Assembly (NCBI GenBank): GCA_964495705.1
Contig: CAZBWS010000043.1
Span: 1 to 21,220 of the forward strand
DNA: 21,220 nucleotides
DNA from: CAZBWS01 sp964495705
GTDB taxonomy: Bacteria > Pseudomonadota > Gammaproteobacteria > HTCC5015
Reading direction: 5' to 3'
This document shows, in pieces, positions 14,328 to 21,220 of the stretch. The first letter of the stretch is position 1. Every line of letters starts with the position of its first letter. The position numbers and the translations under genes are program-made. The notes beneath the pieces were generated by a model. It saw nothing but the letters and a program-made list of their open reading frames with translations, was not told the origin of the DNA and ran no database searches.

Positions 14328-15791
14328 CTATTGGGTAAACAACCCTTCCCTCTCCAACTGCCCCGCCAACGAGAACAATGTCTGCTCATCGCACATACGC
14401 CCAGTGAACTGCATACCGATCGGCAGACCATCTTCGCTCATATGCAGAGGCACAGACATACCAGGCAGGCCGGTCACATTACCTAATATAGTAAAGGCCA
14501 TTTTCGACAGCACTGGATGCGCCATCTTCTTTACCAGCCCGTAGTCAAACAAAGACTTACCTATATTAATGCGGTAGCTCGCCAGCATAGCTAGCTCTTC
14601 TAAGCGGCTAGGTGGCAACACGCCATGCTCTACCGCCGTTGTTGGTACAGTGGGGCATAACATCACATCGTACTCTTCTAAAAAGCGTCCCATGGATAAC
14701 TGCGCCTTGTGCCAGCCAAGCTTAGCATTGACAAAATTGGCGGCACTTAACGAGCGCCCCAGCATAGTCATGTTTTTTGTAGACGGCTCAAACTGATGCA
14801 CTGTTTCATAACCAAATACCTTTTCGTAGTAGTCCGCCAAGCTCGCCGTGTGGCCACAAACCACCACAAAAAAATCATACCAAAAGGTAGATATATCAAT
14901 TTTAGGCTCAGCTTCTACTACCGTATGACCGAGAGCCTCCAACTGCTTAGCAGTCTTATCTAGTGCGGCCATGACCTCTGGGTCAACCTCAGTATCGACA
15001 ACCAATGGCGTTCTCGCTAGCGCAATACGCAGGGGCTTAGGGTCTTTCAACGCATGCTCTAAAAAAGAATCTGATTGCTGCTGGATGTTATAGGGCGCGC
15101 CCACTTCGTGGCCTGCGGTGGCATCTAACATTGCTGCACTATCACGCACGGATTTGGTCAGCACATGTTCGCCAATAGCACCCTCCCAACCCTCGCCAGA
15201 ATCCGGCCCCATGGGGTTGCGCCCGCGTGAAGGTTTCAGGCCAAACACACCGCACCAGCTAGCGGGAAAGCGAATAGATCCGCCCCCATCACCGCCCCCC
15301 GCCATCGGTACAATACCTGCTGCCACCGCCGCTGCACTGCCTCCGGATGAGCCACCCGAGCTATAGCCCTGCTTATGCGGATTATGTGTCGGGCCATGAG
15401 CCTTGGGTTCAGTGGTGATCATTAAGCCAAACTCTGGCGTATTAGTTTTACCAAAGGTATTCACTCCACTGGCCTTAAAGCGTTTAACCAACTCGCTGTC
15501 ATAATTAGGTACATAATTAATACCCCGCGAGCCCATCGTAATCGGCTCACCCGCAAAAGCGGCTAATAAATCCTTCAATAAAAAAGGCACGCCTTGAAAA
15601 GGGCCGTCGGGTAAACCATCCGCATTCGCCAGCGCGCGCTCATCAAAGCGATGGATAATGGCATTGATCTCTGGGTTTACTTCATCCGCTTTTGCACAGG
15701 CGGCCACCAGTAGTTCAACCGCAGTGACCTCACCTTTTTTAACCAATTCGGCTAAACCTAGAGCATCGTACTGGGAGTATTCTTTAAACAT
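14328..15791 (-). CDS. Amidase-signature family enzyme
   Basis: The 487-residue cytoplasmic hydrolase has the complete Ser-cisSer-Lys triad: Lys73 in FLLKDLL, Ser148 in the SSGGSSGGSAAAVAAG stretch and nucleophile Ser172 in GGGSIRFPAS. The 24-residue distance between the two serines is the same as in FAAH. The family also includes GatA, but no gatB or gatC is adjacent and the C-terminal part (LPGMSVPLHMSEDGLPIGMQF) is that of general amidases. The natural substrate is unknown: a fatty, aryl or other amide. A GDGGGS variant replaces the usual TDxGGS before the nucleophile. There is no clear ribosome site; the leader is AT-rich with repeated GATAAAT. It heads into the antiporter gene with a 2-bp gap. 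Confidence 0.9.
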   Translation of the reverse strand: MFKEYSQYDALGLAELVKKGEVTAVELLVAACAKADEVNPEINAIIHRFDERALANADGLPDGPFQGVPFLLKDLLAAFAGEPITMGSRGINYVPNYDSELVKRFKASGVNTFGKTNTPEFGLMITTEPKAHGPTHNPHKQGYSSGGSSGGSAAAVAAGIVPMAGGGDGGGSIRFPASWCGVFGLKPSRGRNPMGPDSGEGWEGAIGEHVLTKSVRDSAAMLDATAGHEVGAPYNIQQQSDSFLEHALKDPKPLRIALARTPLVVDTEVDPEVMAALDKTAKQLEALGHTVVEAEPKIDISTFWYDFFVVVCGHTASLADYYEKVFGYETVHQFEPSTKNMTMLGRSLSAANFVNAKLGWHKAQLSMGRFLEEYDVMLCPTVPTTAVEHGVLPPSRLEELAMLASYRINIGKSLFDYGLVKKMAHPVLSKMAFTILGNVTGLPGMSVPLHMSEDGLPIGMQFTGRMCDEQTLFSLAGQLEREGLFTQ

Positions 15792-15819
15792 GTGATTTAT
15801 CTGTTTTTATTTATCTATT

Positions 15820-16443
15820 TTATAAACTTCGAATCATACGGCGCGTACCGGGTACTAGTTCTGCCCCCTCGCCGCCTTTAAATTCTTTTTCACTAACTAC
15901 TGCAAAGCCCAGGCGCTGATACAATGCTTCAGCACGGGGGTTAATCAGAGCAACATCTAGCACCAACTCGGTAATACCTCGGTTTTTAACGCTCTGCGTG
16001 TGATGCTCTATTAACGCACTGCCAACACCCAGCCCTCTACTGTTTTCAGCCACGCCCAAATCCGCAATATAAAGCTGTGACTTCTTCGGCTTTGCCATCA
16101 CACTAGCGGAATGGTTAGCGCGCAGAAGCACTTTAAAGCCCGCCCACAGACCATAGAAACGAAAAATATTGCCCACCGTCTGCAGACTAAGCTTGTGATA
16201 CCAGGCCCCGCTATAAAAAGCACCAATGCCTAATATATCTTCACCCTTAGTCGCCACCATATGTATGCGGTGCCCCATAAAGCCACCACCTTGAATAAAC
16301 TCATGGCGAATAAAATCTTTCACTGTGTGCTGCGATGTATCGAACATATAGGGAAATAGTTCTGGCGCGGAGCTGTAAATCAGCTCCACTACCTTATCCG
16401 CATCCTCGGCTTGTGCTGCGCGTATTACTAAATCATTCTGCAT
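15820..16443 (-). CDS. GNAT-family N-acetyltransferase
   Basis: The 207-residue protein shows the GNAT acetyl-CoA site in motif A (YIADLGVAENSRGLGVGSALI, with R-G-L-G-V-G as the pyrophosphate loop). The C-terminal ALYQRLGF motif B/C follows. The N-terminal 120 residues are longer than in a minimal GNAT and include an aromatic segment (FYSGAWYHKLSL). The substrate cannot be predicted. It starts 3 bp after the gamma-carbonic anhydrase stop and lies 28 bp before the amidase, so it is part of the same minus-strand run. Confidence 0.88.
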   Translation of the reverse strand: MQNDLVIRAAQAEDADKVVELIYSSAPELFPYMFDTSQHTVKDFIRHEFIQGGGFMGHRIHMVATKGEDILGIGAFYSGAWYHKLSLQTVGNIFRFYGLWAGFKVLLRANHSASVMAKPKKSQLYIADLGVAENSRGLGVGSALIEHHTQSVKNRGITELVLDVALINPRAEALYQRLGFAVVSEKEFKGGEGAELVPGTRRMIRSL

Positions 16444-16446
16444 ATA

Positions 16447-16995
16447 CTACCTCTCCATTTCCTTACTGTTATTGATGTGCCTGTCCTTAAGCCGCACATA
16501 GTGCTGTGCCGAATAGGCGATAAACTCTTTTTCTTTATAAGATAAAGCACGTACTTGTTTGGCGGGACTACCTGCATAGAGAAAGCCGCTGATGAGTGTT
16601 TTACCCGGTGTCACCAGAGCACCCGCGGCTAACATGACGTCATCCTCAATGACCACATCGTCCATGACCGTAGCAGCCATACCGATCAGGCAATTATCGC
16701 CGATGGTACAGCCATGCAACATTGCGTTATGCCCTATAGTGACATTTTCACCTACTATTAATGCGGCACCACCTGGTTTAAAGGGGCCGTCGTGACTGAC
16801 GTGTAATACAGCCCCATCCTGCACATTGCTGTTTGGCCCTATGCGGATATGCTGTACATCACCTCGAATAACGGCCTGCGGCCAGACGCTGACATACTCA
16901 CTCAGCACAACATCGCCAATGACGACGGCGCTATCGTCCACCCAAGCATGGGCAGCGAGCTGCGGTTGATGATTTTCAAAACTGCGAATAGACAT
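16447..16995 (-). CDS. Gamma-class carbonic anhydrase family protein (YrdA-like)
   Basis: This is a left-handed beta-helix hexapeptide-repeat protein of 182 residues that should trimerise in the cytoplasm. The three zinc-binding histidines are His65 (in VLHVSHDG), His89 and His94 (in TIGHNAMLHGC), as in E. coli YrdA and other gamma-carbonic anhydrase homologues. YLYAGSPAKQ-type ends (FLYAGSPAKQVRAL) also match. Whether it hydrates CO2 is uncertain; many YrdA-type proteins have weak or no activity. I prefer ATG 16995 because the product then begins like its relatives (MSIRSF); a GTG at 17004 would add three residues. The start is next to the 3' arm of a hairpin. Confidence 0.93.
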   Translation of the reverse strand: MSIRSFENHQPQLAAHAWVDDSAVVIGDVVLSEYVSVWPQAVIRGDVQHIRIGPNSNVQDGAVLHVSHDGPFKPGGAALIVGENVTIGHNAMLHGCTIGDNCLIGMAATVMDDVVIEDDVMLAAGALVTPGKTLISGFLYAGSPAKQVRALSYKEKEFIAYSAQHYVRLKDRHINNSKEMER

Positions 16996-16999
16996 AAGC

Positions 17000-17038
17000 T
17001 TCACTGTGCAATGTAAGAGCTACAGATTACACAGTGAA
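17000..17038 (-). promoter_or_regulatory. Hairpin over the ribosome site of the gamma-carbonic anhydrase gene
   Basis: TTCACTGTG (17000-17008) and CACAGTGAA (17030-17038) are perfect 9-bp complements, extended after one mismatch by three more pairs. On the minus-strand mRNA the 3' arm holds the GTGAAG ribosome-site-like bases just before ATG 16995, and the alternative GTG start. Folding would hide them. No T-run follows, so it is not a terminator of the acyltransferase gene. It could equally be a dyad bound by a repressor. Confidence 0.45.
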
Positions 17039-17053
17039 GATTAAAGCGGGAAG

Positions 17054-17812
17054 TTATTTATCGTTATCGAGTAACATCTTTTGCATCTTGGCAGTTAACT
17101 CACTATGCCATTGGTCCACGGCTGCAGCAAAGGCCTGCTCATTATCTACATCAACCACAGGAGGCTGCTGTGGCTGACTAACATAGTGCGTCAGTTGCAC
17201 TGGGCGCGGAATCAAACTTAAGCCGAGGCCGCGCGCAAAGGCTACTGGACGCTTCGCACGCTTGTAGAAAAATTTTGTCAGTGCATTTTCATAAACGGTG
17301 TACATATCATCCGCTGCTGGGCAGGCGCACAAGATAATCGGCGACTGCATTTTGATCGCTAGACGCACAAAGCCTTTACGATTATCCCAGTGTAACTGGT
17401 TGCGCTGTGTTGAAGGCTTCAGTGCCTCGCGCATGCCGCCTGGGGCGACCAATACCATATGTTCATTTTCAAGTAGTTTTTCCGCCGCTTCTGGGCAAGC
17501 TTTAACCGTGCCAGACTGGGCTAAAAAATCACGAATGTAGGGCATTTTAAACCAGAAATCATCACCCAAGCCCATCACCGTTCGACCCGTTAGGCTGCGA
17601 ATCTTGGCCACCAAGATAGACATATCGTAAGTAATAAAGCTGTGGTTAAAGACTAATAGTGCACGACCTTCACTCGGGATGTTTTCACCGCCCTCCACTT
17701 TGTGGCGATGGTATAAACCCAAACCCTTATAAATAGCGTGCAGCTGGGCTACCTTGCTGGGTACAGGCTCTAAGTACAGGGGGTGGTTTTTTTTCATTTT
17801 TGCTGGGCTCAT
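17054..17812 (-). CDS. PlsC-like lysophospholipid acyltransferase (MGAT/Tmem68-like group)
   Basis: The 252-residue protein carries the acyltransferase motifs: FNHSFITYD with His57 and Asp63, and the APGGMREAL block (122-130). The His-Asp spacing is Hx5D, as in the MGAT/Tmem68-like branch, not the Hx4D of PlsC. A Gly-rich VMGLGDDFWFKMPYIRDFLAQSG segment between them fits the same branch. It probably transfers an acyl chain onto a glycerolipid at the inner face of the membrane; the acceptor is unknown. No membrane helix is obvious. The ATG at 17812 has AAGGGA nine bases upstream, and a short palindrome abuts this ribosome site. Confidence 0.85.
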   Translation of the reverse strand: MSPAKMKKNHPLYLEPVPSKVAQLHAIYKGLGLYHRHKVEGGENIPSEGRALLVFNHSFITYDMSILVAKIRSLTGRTVMGLGDDFWFKMPYIRDFLAQSGTVKACPEAAEKLLENEHMVLVAPGGMREALKPSTQRNQLHWDNRKGFVRLAIKMQSPIILCACPAADDMYTVYENALTKFFYKRAKRPVAFARGLGLSLIPRPVQLTHYVSQPQQPPVVDVDNEQAFAAAVDQWHSELTAKMQKMLLDNDK

Positions 17813-17824
17813 CGGAGCAATCCC

Positions 17825-17839
17825 TTGGCGTCATGCCAA
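17825..17839. promoter_or_regulatory. TTGGC-N5-GCCAA palindrome before the acyltransferase gene
   Basis: TTGGC (17825-17829) and GCCAA (17835-17839) are perfect inverted arms with a 5-bp spacer, 13 bases upstream of the acyltransferase ATG and touching its AAGGGA ribosome site on the minus strand. A second looser TGGC-N9-GCCA pair lies at 17869-17885 but overlaps the gor terminator. It may be an operator half or a small mRNA hairpin. Confidence 0.3.
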
Positions 17840-17874
17840 TCATTATTTATAACGTGCATTATTGCGACTGGCAT

Positions 17875-17906
17875 AAAAAAAGCCAATGACCCAATGGTTA
17901 TCAGCT
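17875..17906 (-). terminator. Intrinsic terminator of gor
   Basis: On the minus strand the bases from 17906 to 17881 fold as a 7-bp outer stem (AGCTGAT with ATTGGCT, two wobbles), a 1x1 mismatch and a 3-bp inner stem with a 4-nt ATTG loop. Seven T follow (17881-17875). It lies 75 bases past the gor stop and separates gor from the acyltransferase gene. A GC-rich hairpin at 17937-17959 between gor and this site has no T-run. Confidence 0.75.
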
Positions 17907-17980
17907 TTGCTTTGAACGTCAGCAGCTAAGCGCATGCGCCGCAATGAATGCTTGCGGCGTGAATAGCGCGTGCTTGTCGC

Positions 17981-19488
17981 TTACCTAAGTGTCACCAATT
18001 CTTCGGACAGAGTCGGGTGTATTGCAATAGTATTGTCAAACTGAGCCTTCGTCGCCCCCATAGAAATAGCAACACCAAAACCCTGCATCATCTCATCGAC
18101 ACCCGGGCCAATAGCGTGCACACCGACGACTTTTTCATCTTCACCCTGCACTATCAACTTCACTACGGTGGCGGGCTTATGCTCATTAAAGGCATGGCTC
18201 ATGGGCGCAAAGCTGCTCTTGTAGACTTTAATATTGTCGTCACCAAACTGTTCGCGTGCCTGTGCTTCCGACGGCCCTATCGTACCAATGGGTGGGTGAG
18301 TAAATATCACCGTAGGAATCACACTGTAGTCTAGCTTGCGATCACTCATGCCATTAAAAGCACGGTCGGCTAGGCGGCGACCCGCNNNNNNNNNNNNNNN
18401 NNNNNNNNNNNNNNNNNNNNNNNNNNNNNNNNNNNNNNNNNNNNNNNNNNNNNNNNNNNNNNNNNNNNNNNNNNNNNNNNNNNNNCTAGCTTGCGATCAC
18501 TCATGCCATTAAAAGCACGGTCGGCTAGGCGGCGACCCGCAGCAATCGCAACCGGCGTTAAGGCGGCTTTTCCGTTGATATCTCCAATGGAATAGATGCC
18601 CGGCACATTGGTTTCTTCCCACTCATTGCTGGGCACTTCGGCATTGGCTAATACCGTAACGCCCGCTGCGTCTAAGTCGAGCCCGTCAGTATTAGCGCGA
18701 CGACCAATTGCCCATAACAAGCAATCAACATTTTCGATGACCGTACCGTTATCTAAGGTGATTGTTTTCAAGCCACTACCTGCATCGGCAACGCCCTGCA
18801 CATTAGCGTGGTCTATTAAATCCACACCGGTGCTTTTCAGCTCCCCCACCAATGCATCAGTGATGTCATCATCAAAGGCGCGCAGTGGCTTGTGCTTGCG
18901 CACCACCAAACTCGTGTCTGTGCCCAGGGCATTCAGCACACCTGCCAATTCAACCGCGATATAACCTGCACCAATCACCACCGCCTTCTTGGGCTGCTCG
19001 GTTAGCTCAAAGAAGCCGTCTGAAGTAATTCCCAATTCCGCACCGGGTATATTCGGCACTATTGGCTGGCCACCCGTGGCAATGACAAAGCGGTCGGCGG
19101 TGTATTGCTGGCCTGCTACTTCAATGGTTTTTGCATCTACAAATTTGGCATAGCCTTCGATGTACTCCACGCCATTATTATTCAGGCCCTTTTCATACAG
19201 GCCGTTTAGGCGAGTAATATAGGCTGAACGCTTCTCGAACAGCGCCGTCCAGTCAAAACCGTTTTGCTGCACATCAAAACCATAGTCACGAGCTTCCTTA
19301 ATCGCCTCGGCATGATGCGCCGCATACCACATGACTTTTTTAGGCACACAGCCCACGTTCACACAGGTGCCACCCAGCTTACCTACTTCCACCACAGCCG
19401 CCTTGGCGCCGTATTGTGCTGCGCGATTAGCCGTAGCAATGCCGCCAGAGCCGCCGCCGATAGAAATAATGTCGTAGTGTGTCGTCAT
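17981..19488 (-). CDS. gor: Glutathione reductase, split by an artefactual gap
   Basis: This cytoplasmic FAD enzyme reduces glutathione disulfide with NADPH. The N-terminus has the FAD site GGGSGG (11-16) and the redox pair Cys42-Cys47 in GGTCVNVGCVPKK, at the same positions as in E. coli Gor. The second Rossmann motif GAGYIAVELAGVL is followed by VRKHKPLRAFD, whose Arg residues mark NADPH use. The C-terminal HPTLSEEL holds the catalytic His. The frame is interrupted by 100 N, but the 55 bases on either side (18331-18385 and 18486-18540) are identical. Collapsing them gives one open frame of 450 residues, exactly the E. coli length, so nothing is missing. ATG 19488 has AAAAGG upstream. A good terminator follows at 17906-17875. 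Confidence 0.95.
18331..18540. other. Spurious gap with 55-bp duplicated contig ends
   Basis: The 55 bases before the N run (18331-18385) are repeated exactly after it (18486-18540). An exact overlap of 55 is what two contigs from a k=55 graph share at a junction. The scaffold therefore carries 155 false bases (100 N plus one copy) inside gor. Confidence 0.93.
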
Positions 19489-19514
19489 TGTTTTGCCTTT
19501 TTTATTTATTTCAC

Positions 19515-19555
19515 CTCAACCTTAAGTTGAGATGTCAGTCTGCTTTAGAACAGAC
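19515..19555. promoter_or_regulatory. Two small dyads in the gor-ubiA divergent region
   Basis: The 134-bp region between the divergent genes gor and ubiA holds CTCAAC-N5-GTTGAG (19515-19531) and GTCTG-N8-CAGAC (19538-19555). Either could be an operator for gor or a leader hairpin. I see no convincing -35/-10 pair, only a GATAAT (19577-19582) that might be a -10 for ubiA. Confidence 0.3.
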
Positions 19556-19622
19556 CTCGTATTAAATTCTTGTTAGGATAATGCCCTTACTCCGAACAAA
19601 ATGAAAATGGTTAGTTCCAATC

Positions 19623-20519
19623 ATGTCGATTGATAAAGCCCCACACCAGCTCCCGATCAAACAACGCCTACAGCAATACGCCTATTTGATCCGCCTAGAT
19701 CGCCCCATTGGCATATTACTCTTACTGTGGCCAACCCTATGGGCACTATGGATTGCCGCCGAAGGAGTACCCGATTTAAAAGTGCTCGGCATTTTTATCG
19801 CAGGCGTGGTGCTGATGCGCTCCGCAGGCTGCGCCATCAATGACTATGCCGACCGCAAGATCGACCCCCATGTGGCTCGCACGCAGAATCGCCCGATCGC
19901 CAGTGGCATGGTATCCCCCAAAGATGCCCTAGCGATTTTCGCCCTACTGGTCGCCATCGCCTTTGGTTTGGTGCTGTTCACCAACAAGCTCACTATCTAC
20001 TACTCCTTCGGCGCTGCAGCGCTGGCGGCGATCTATCCCTTTATGAAACGCTTCACCTTTATGCCACAAGTCATACTCGGTGCCGCCTTCTCCATGGCGA
20101 TTCCCATGGCCTTTGCCGCACAAACCGAAAAAGTACCCAGCATCGCGTGGCTACTATTCACCGCCAACCTCGTCTGGACCGTCGCCTACGACACCATGTA
20201 TGCCATGGCCGATCGCGAAGAAGATTTAAAAATCGGCGTGAAGTCGACGGCAATATTATTTGGTGAAGGTGACGTGCTGATCACCATGAGTCTGCACGGC
20301 ATGTTCCTGCTCGGCCTGTACTTTGTCGGCGAGCGCTGGGCACTGGGCCAATACTTCCATGTGGGTATGATTGCGGCGGCGGTATTGATGGTGCATCAGT
20401 TCAACTTGATCAGCACACGCAAGCCAGCTGAGTGTATTCGAGCGTTTTTGAATAATAACTATGTGGGGCTGGTGGTGCTTGTTGGGATTGTGGTGCATTA
20501 CTTGACGTTAGCAGAGTAA
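19623..20519 (+). CDS. ubiA: UbiA, 4-hydroxybenzoate polyprenyltransferase
   Basis: The 298-residue inner-membrane enzyme attaches the polyprenyl chain to 4-hydroxybenzoate in ubiquinone synthesis. It has about nine helices and both Mg-prenyl-diphosphate motifs: N73-D-Y-A-D77-R-K-I-D81 in the first cytosolic loop and D190-x6-D197-x3-D201 (YDTMYAMADREED) in the second. RLDRPIGILLLLWPTLWALW near the N-terminus is the usual substrate-proximal start. Length and motif order are standard. No ubiC is adjacent; the gene stands divergent from gor. The ATG at 19623 has no strong ribosome site. Confidence 0.97.
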   Translation: MSIDKAPHQLPIKQRLQQYAYLIRLDRPIGILLLLWPTLWALWIAAEGVPDLKVLGIFIAGVVLMRSAGCAINDYADRKIDPHVARTQNRPIASGMVSPKDALAIFALLVAIAFGLVLFTNKLTIYYSFGAAALAAIYPFMKRFTFMPQVILGAAFSMAIPMAFAAQTEKVPSIAWLLFTANLVWTVAYDTMYAMADREEDLKIGVKSTAILFGEGDVLITMSLHGMFLLGLYFVGERWALGQYFHVGMIAAAVLMVHQFNLISTRKPAECIRAFLNNNYVGLVVLVGIVVHYLTLAE

Positions 20520-20530
20520 TAATTAAAAGC

Positions 20531-21103
20531 ATGCTTAACTTCCAAGTAATACTTCCCCCAAAAGGACAACTAGAGAAGCTGGTCAACTACTCGCTCTTAT
20601 CGTTCGCTACTCTCGGGGCACTTGGACTGGTGCTAGACTCTTTCACACTGAAACTGATTTCCCTAACATCTGCATTTATAGCGGCTGTTGGGATTTGTTG
20701 GAATATTGCGCTTTTTATAAAGTATGTAAATCACTCCAAATCCTGGCCGTCTACAGACGCTCTTCTTCATAGCGCTGCTTATTCACCTGTTCGTAGTGGC
20801 GGACCTAATAGTAGCTGGAAATACTTACTTCACGTTGAGTACGAATACTATATTGATAAAAGAAGCTACAAGTGCAAACAGTACTCTCTCGGAGGAAACC
20901 AGTTTAGTGACAAAGATAAAATTGAGAGTTTTATTCAGGAAGTTAAAACTGATGAAAATTTCATCATCTATTACAACCCTTTGCTGCCCTCAGAGTCTGT
21001 AATCAAAACAGGCTTCCAAAATGACGCTTGGTTTATCTACTGTGCTTTTTTCCTTCCATTTATTCCGCTATCTCTAGCTATTGACCTCGTATTTTTTAAC
21101 TAA
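20531..21103 (+). CDS. DUF3592-like membrane protein
   Basis: The 190-residue protein has two N-terminal helices (about 17-37 and 41-64), a soluble segment of about 100 residues and a C-terminal helix (about 168-187). The middle part begins with SKSWPSTDALLHSA and continues with beta strands (YLLHVEYEYYIDKRSYKCKQYS) and an IYYNPLLPSESVI end. That is the layout of DUF3592: W-P-[ST] near the membrane, a Y-x-Y-x-[IV]-x-x-x-x-Y strand, then YNPxNPxxS-like. Its function is unknown. It starts 11 bp after ubiA on the same strand and converges on comF with no visible terminator. The codon and base composition is more AT-rich than in ubiA. Confidence 0.8.
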   Translation: MLNFQVILPPKGQLEKLVNYSLLSFATLGALGLVLDSFTLKLISLTSAFIAAVGICWNIALFIKYVNHSKSWPSTDALLHSAAYSPVRSGGPNSSWKYLLHVEYEYYIDKRSYKCKQYSLGGNQFSDKDKIESFIQEVKTDENFIIYYNPLLPSESVIKTGFQNDAWFIYCAFFLPFIPLSLAIDLVFFN

Positions 21104-21137
21104 GTAAAAGTCTATGCGGATAAGATGAAAATATCAC

Positions 21138-21220
21138 CTAGCTCGTCCTAGCCAACACCAAAACAGAAACACTCTTAGCCCCCGCCTGCAACAGCACCCT
21201 AGCCAACTCCTCGCTCGTTG
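21138..21220 (-). CDS. comF: ComF-family phosphoribosyltransferase, C-terminal end only
   Basis: Reading the minus strand from the right edge gives 26 residues and a TAG stop (21138-21140): T-S-E-E-L-A-R-V-L-L, then QAGAKSVSVLVLARTS. ComF-family proteins end in just this way (TTGAT-x-x-E-LA-x-x-L-x-x-AGA-x-x-V-x-V-x-x-LART), the segment after the PRPP-binding loop. ComF is needed for DNA uptake in competent bacteria and has a type I phosphoribosyltransferase fold. The rest of the gene lies outside the window, so the assignment rests on this tail. Confidence 0.78.
   Translation of the reverse strand, partial: TSEELARVLLQAGAKSVSVLVLARTS

Noticed and set aside
17937..17959. GC-rich hairpin (8-bp arms, 7-nt loop) after gor as the terminator
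   Set aside because: No T-run follows on the minus strand; the structure at 17906-17875 with seven T is a better terminator.
17981..18349. Separate partial gene or duplicated gor fragment beginning at the Met of MSDRKL
   Set aside because: The repeated 55 bp are identical contig ends; the two pieces form one uninterrupted gene of normal length.

Overview
The window reads as chromosomal DNA of a gammaproteobacterium. It is a draft scaffold with three 100-N gaps (1469-1568, 2796-2895, 18386-18485). RtcB, RlmG, PhoP, glutathione reductase and the YrdA-type gamma-carbonic anhydrase all resemble their E. coli counterparts closely, and UbiA has the standard bacterial motifs. No phage, transposase, CRISPR array or tRNA is visible. 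A marine Cellvibrionales-like lineage is only an impression. Most of the window is ordinary housekeeping and envelope or stress functions; the interest lies in regulatory sites and a few unfamiliar proteins.

1-2795 (+ strand). A strong intrinsic terminator closes an unseen upstream gene. rtcB (RNA ligase) follows, with a hairpin in its leader and a long perfect hairpin over its stop codon. Next come an interspersed repeat running into a gap, a conserved hypothetical gene with a possible short leader ORF, and a small overlapping partner gene that ends in a terminator.

2896-5117 (- strand). A secreted trypsin-like protease overlaps a gene for an FHA-like membrane protein whose phosphopeptide-binding residues are missing. 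Divergent from these, 5192-7380 (+) is a metal-response cassette: a ZntR-like MerR regulator with a textbook 20-bp-spacer promoter, an SO_0444-type permease with a His/Cys-rich loop, and a membrane-anchored thioredoxin-like protein.

7433-9792 (+). A 51-residue zinc-ribbon protein, rlmG (23S rRNA m2G1835 methyltransferase), and a secreted LysM/FecR-domain protein that converges on phoQ with a 4-nt overlap.

9789-12717 (- strand). A four-gene operon: glycine-zipper envelope protein, PepSY protein, PhoP and a PhoQ-like kinase. Its promoter region carries an 11-bp-period direct repeat resembling a PhoP box, 12 bp upstream of a possible -10, and a perfect CRP-type palindrome further upstream. This suggests autoregulation with catabolite or cAMP-type input.

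12727-17812 (- strand). A CPA2 (KefB-like) antiporter preceded by an amidase, a GNAT acetyltransferase, a gamma-carbonic anhydrase and an MGAT-like acyltransferase, closely spaced. gor (glutathione reductase), also on the minus strand, ends at a good intrinsic terminator. It is interrupted by an artefactual gap whose flanks are an identical 55-bp sequence; collapsing them restores a 450-residue protein.

19623-21220. ubiA and a DUF3592-like membrane protein (+), then the last 26 codons of a ComF-family phosphoribosyltransferase on the minus strand.
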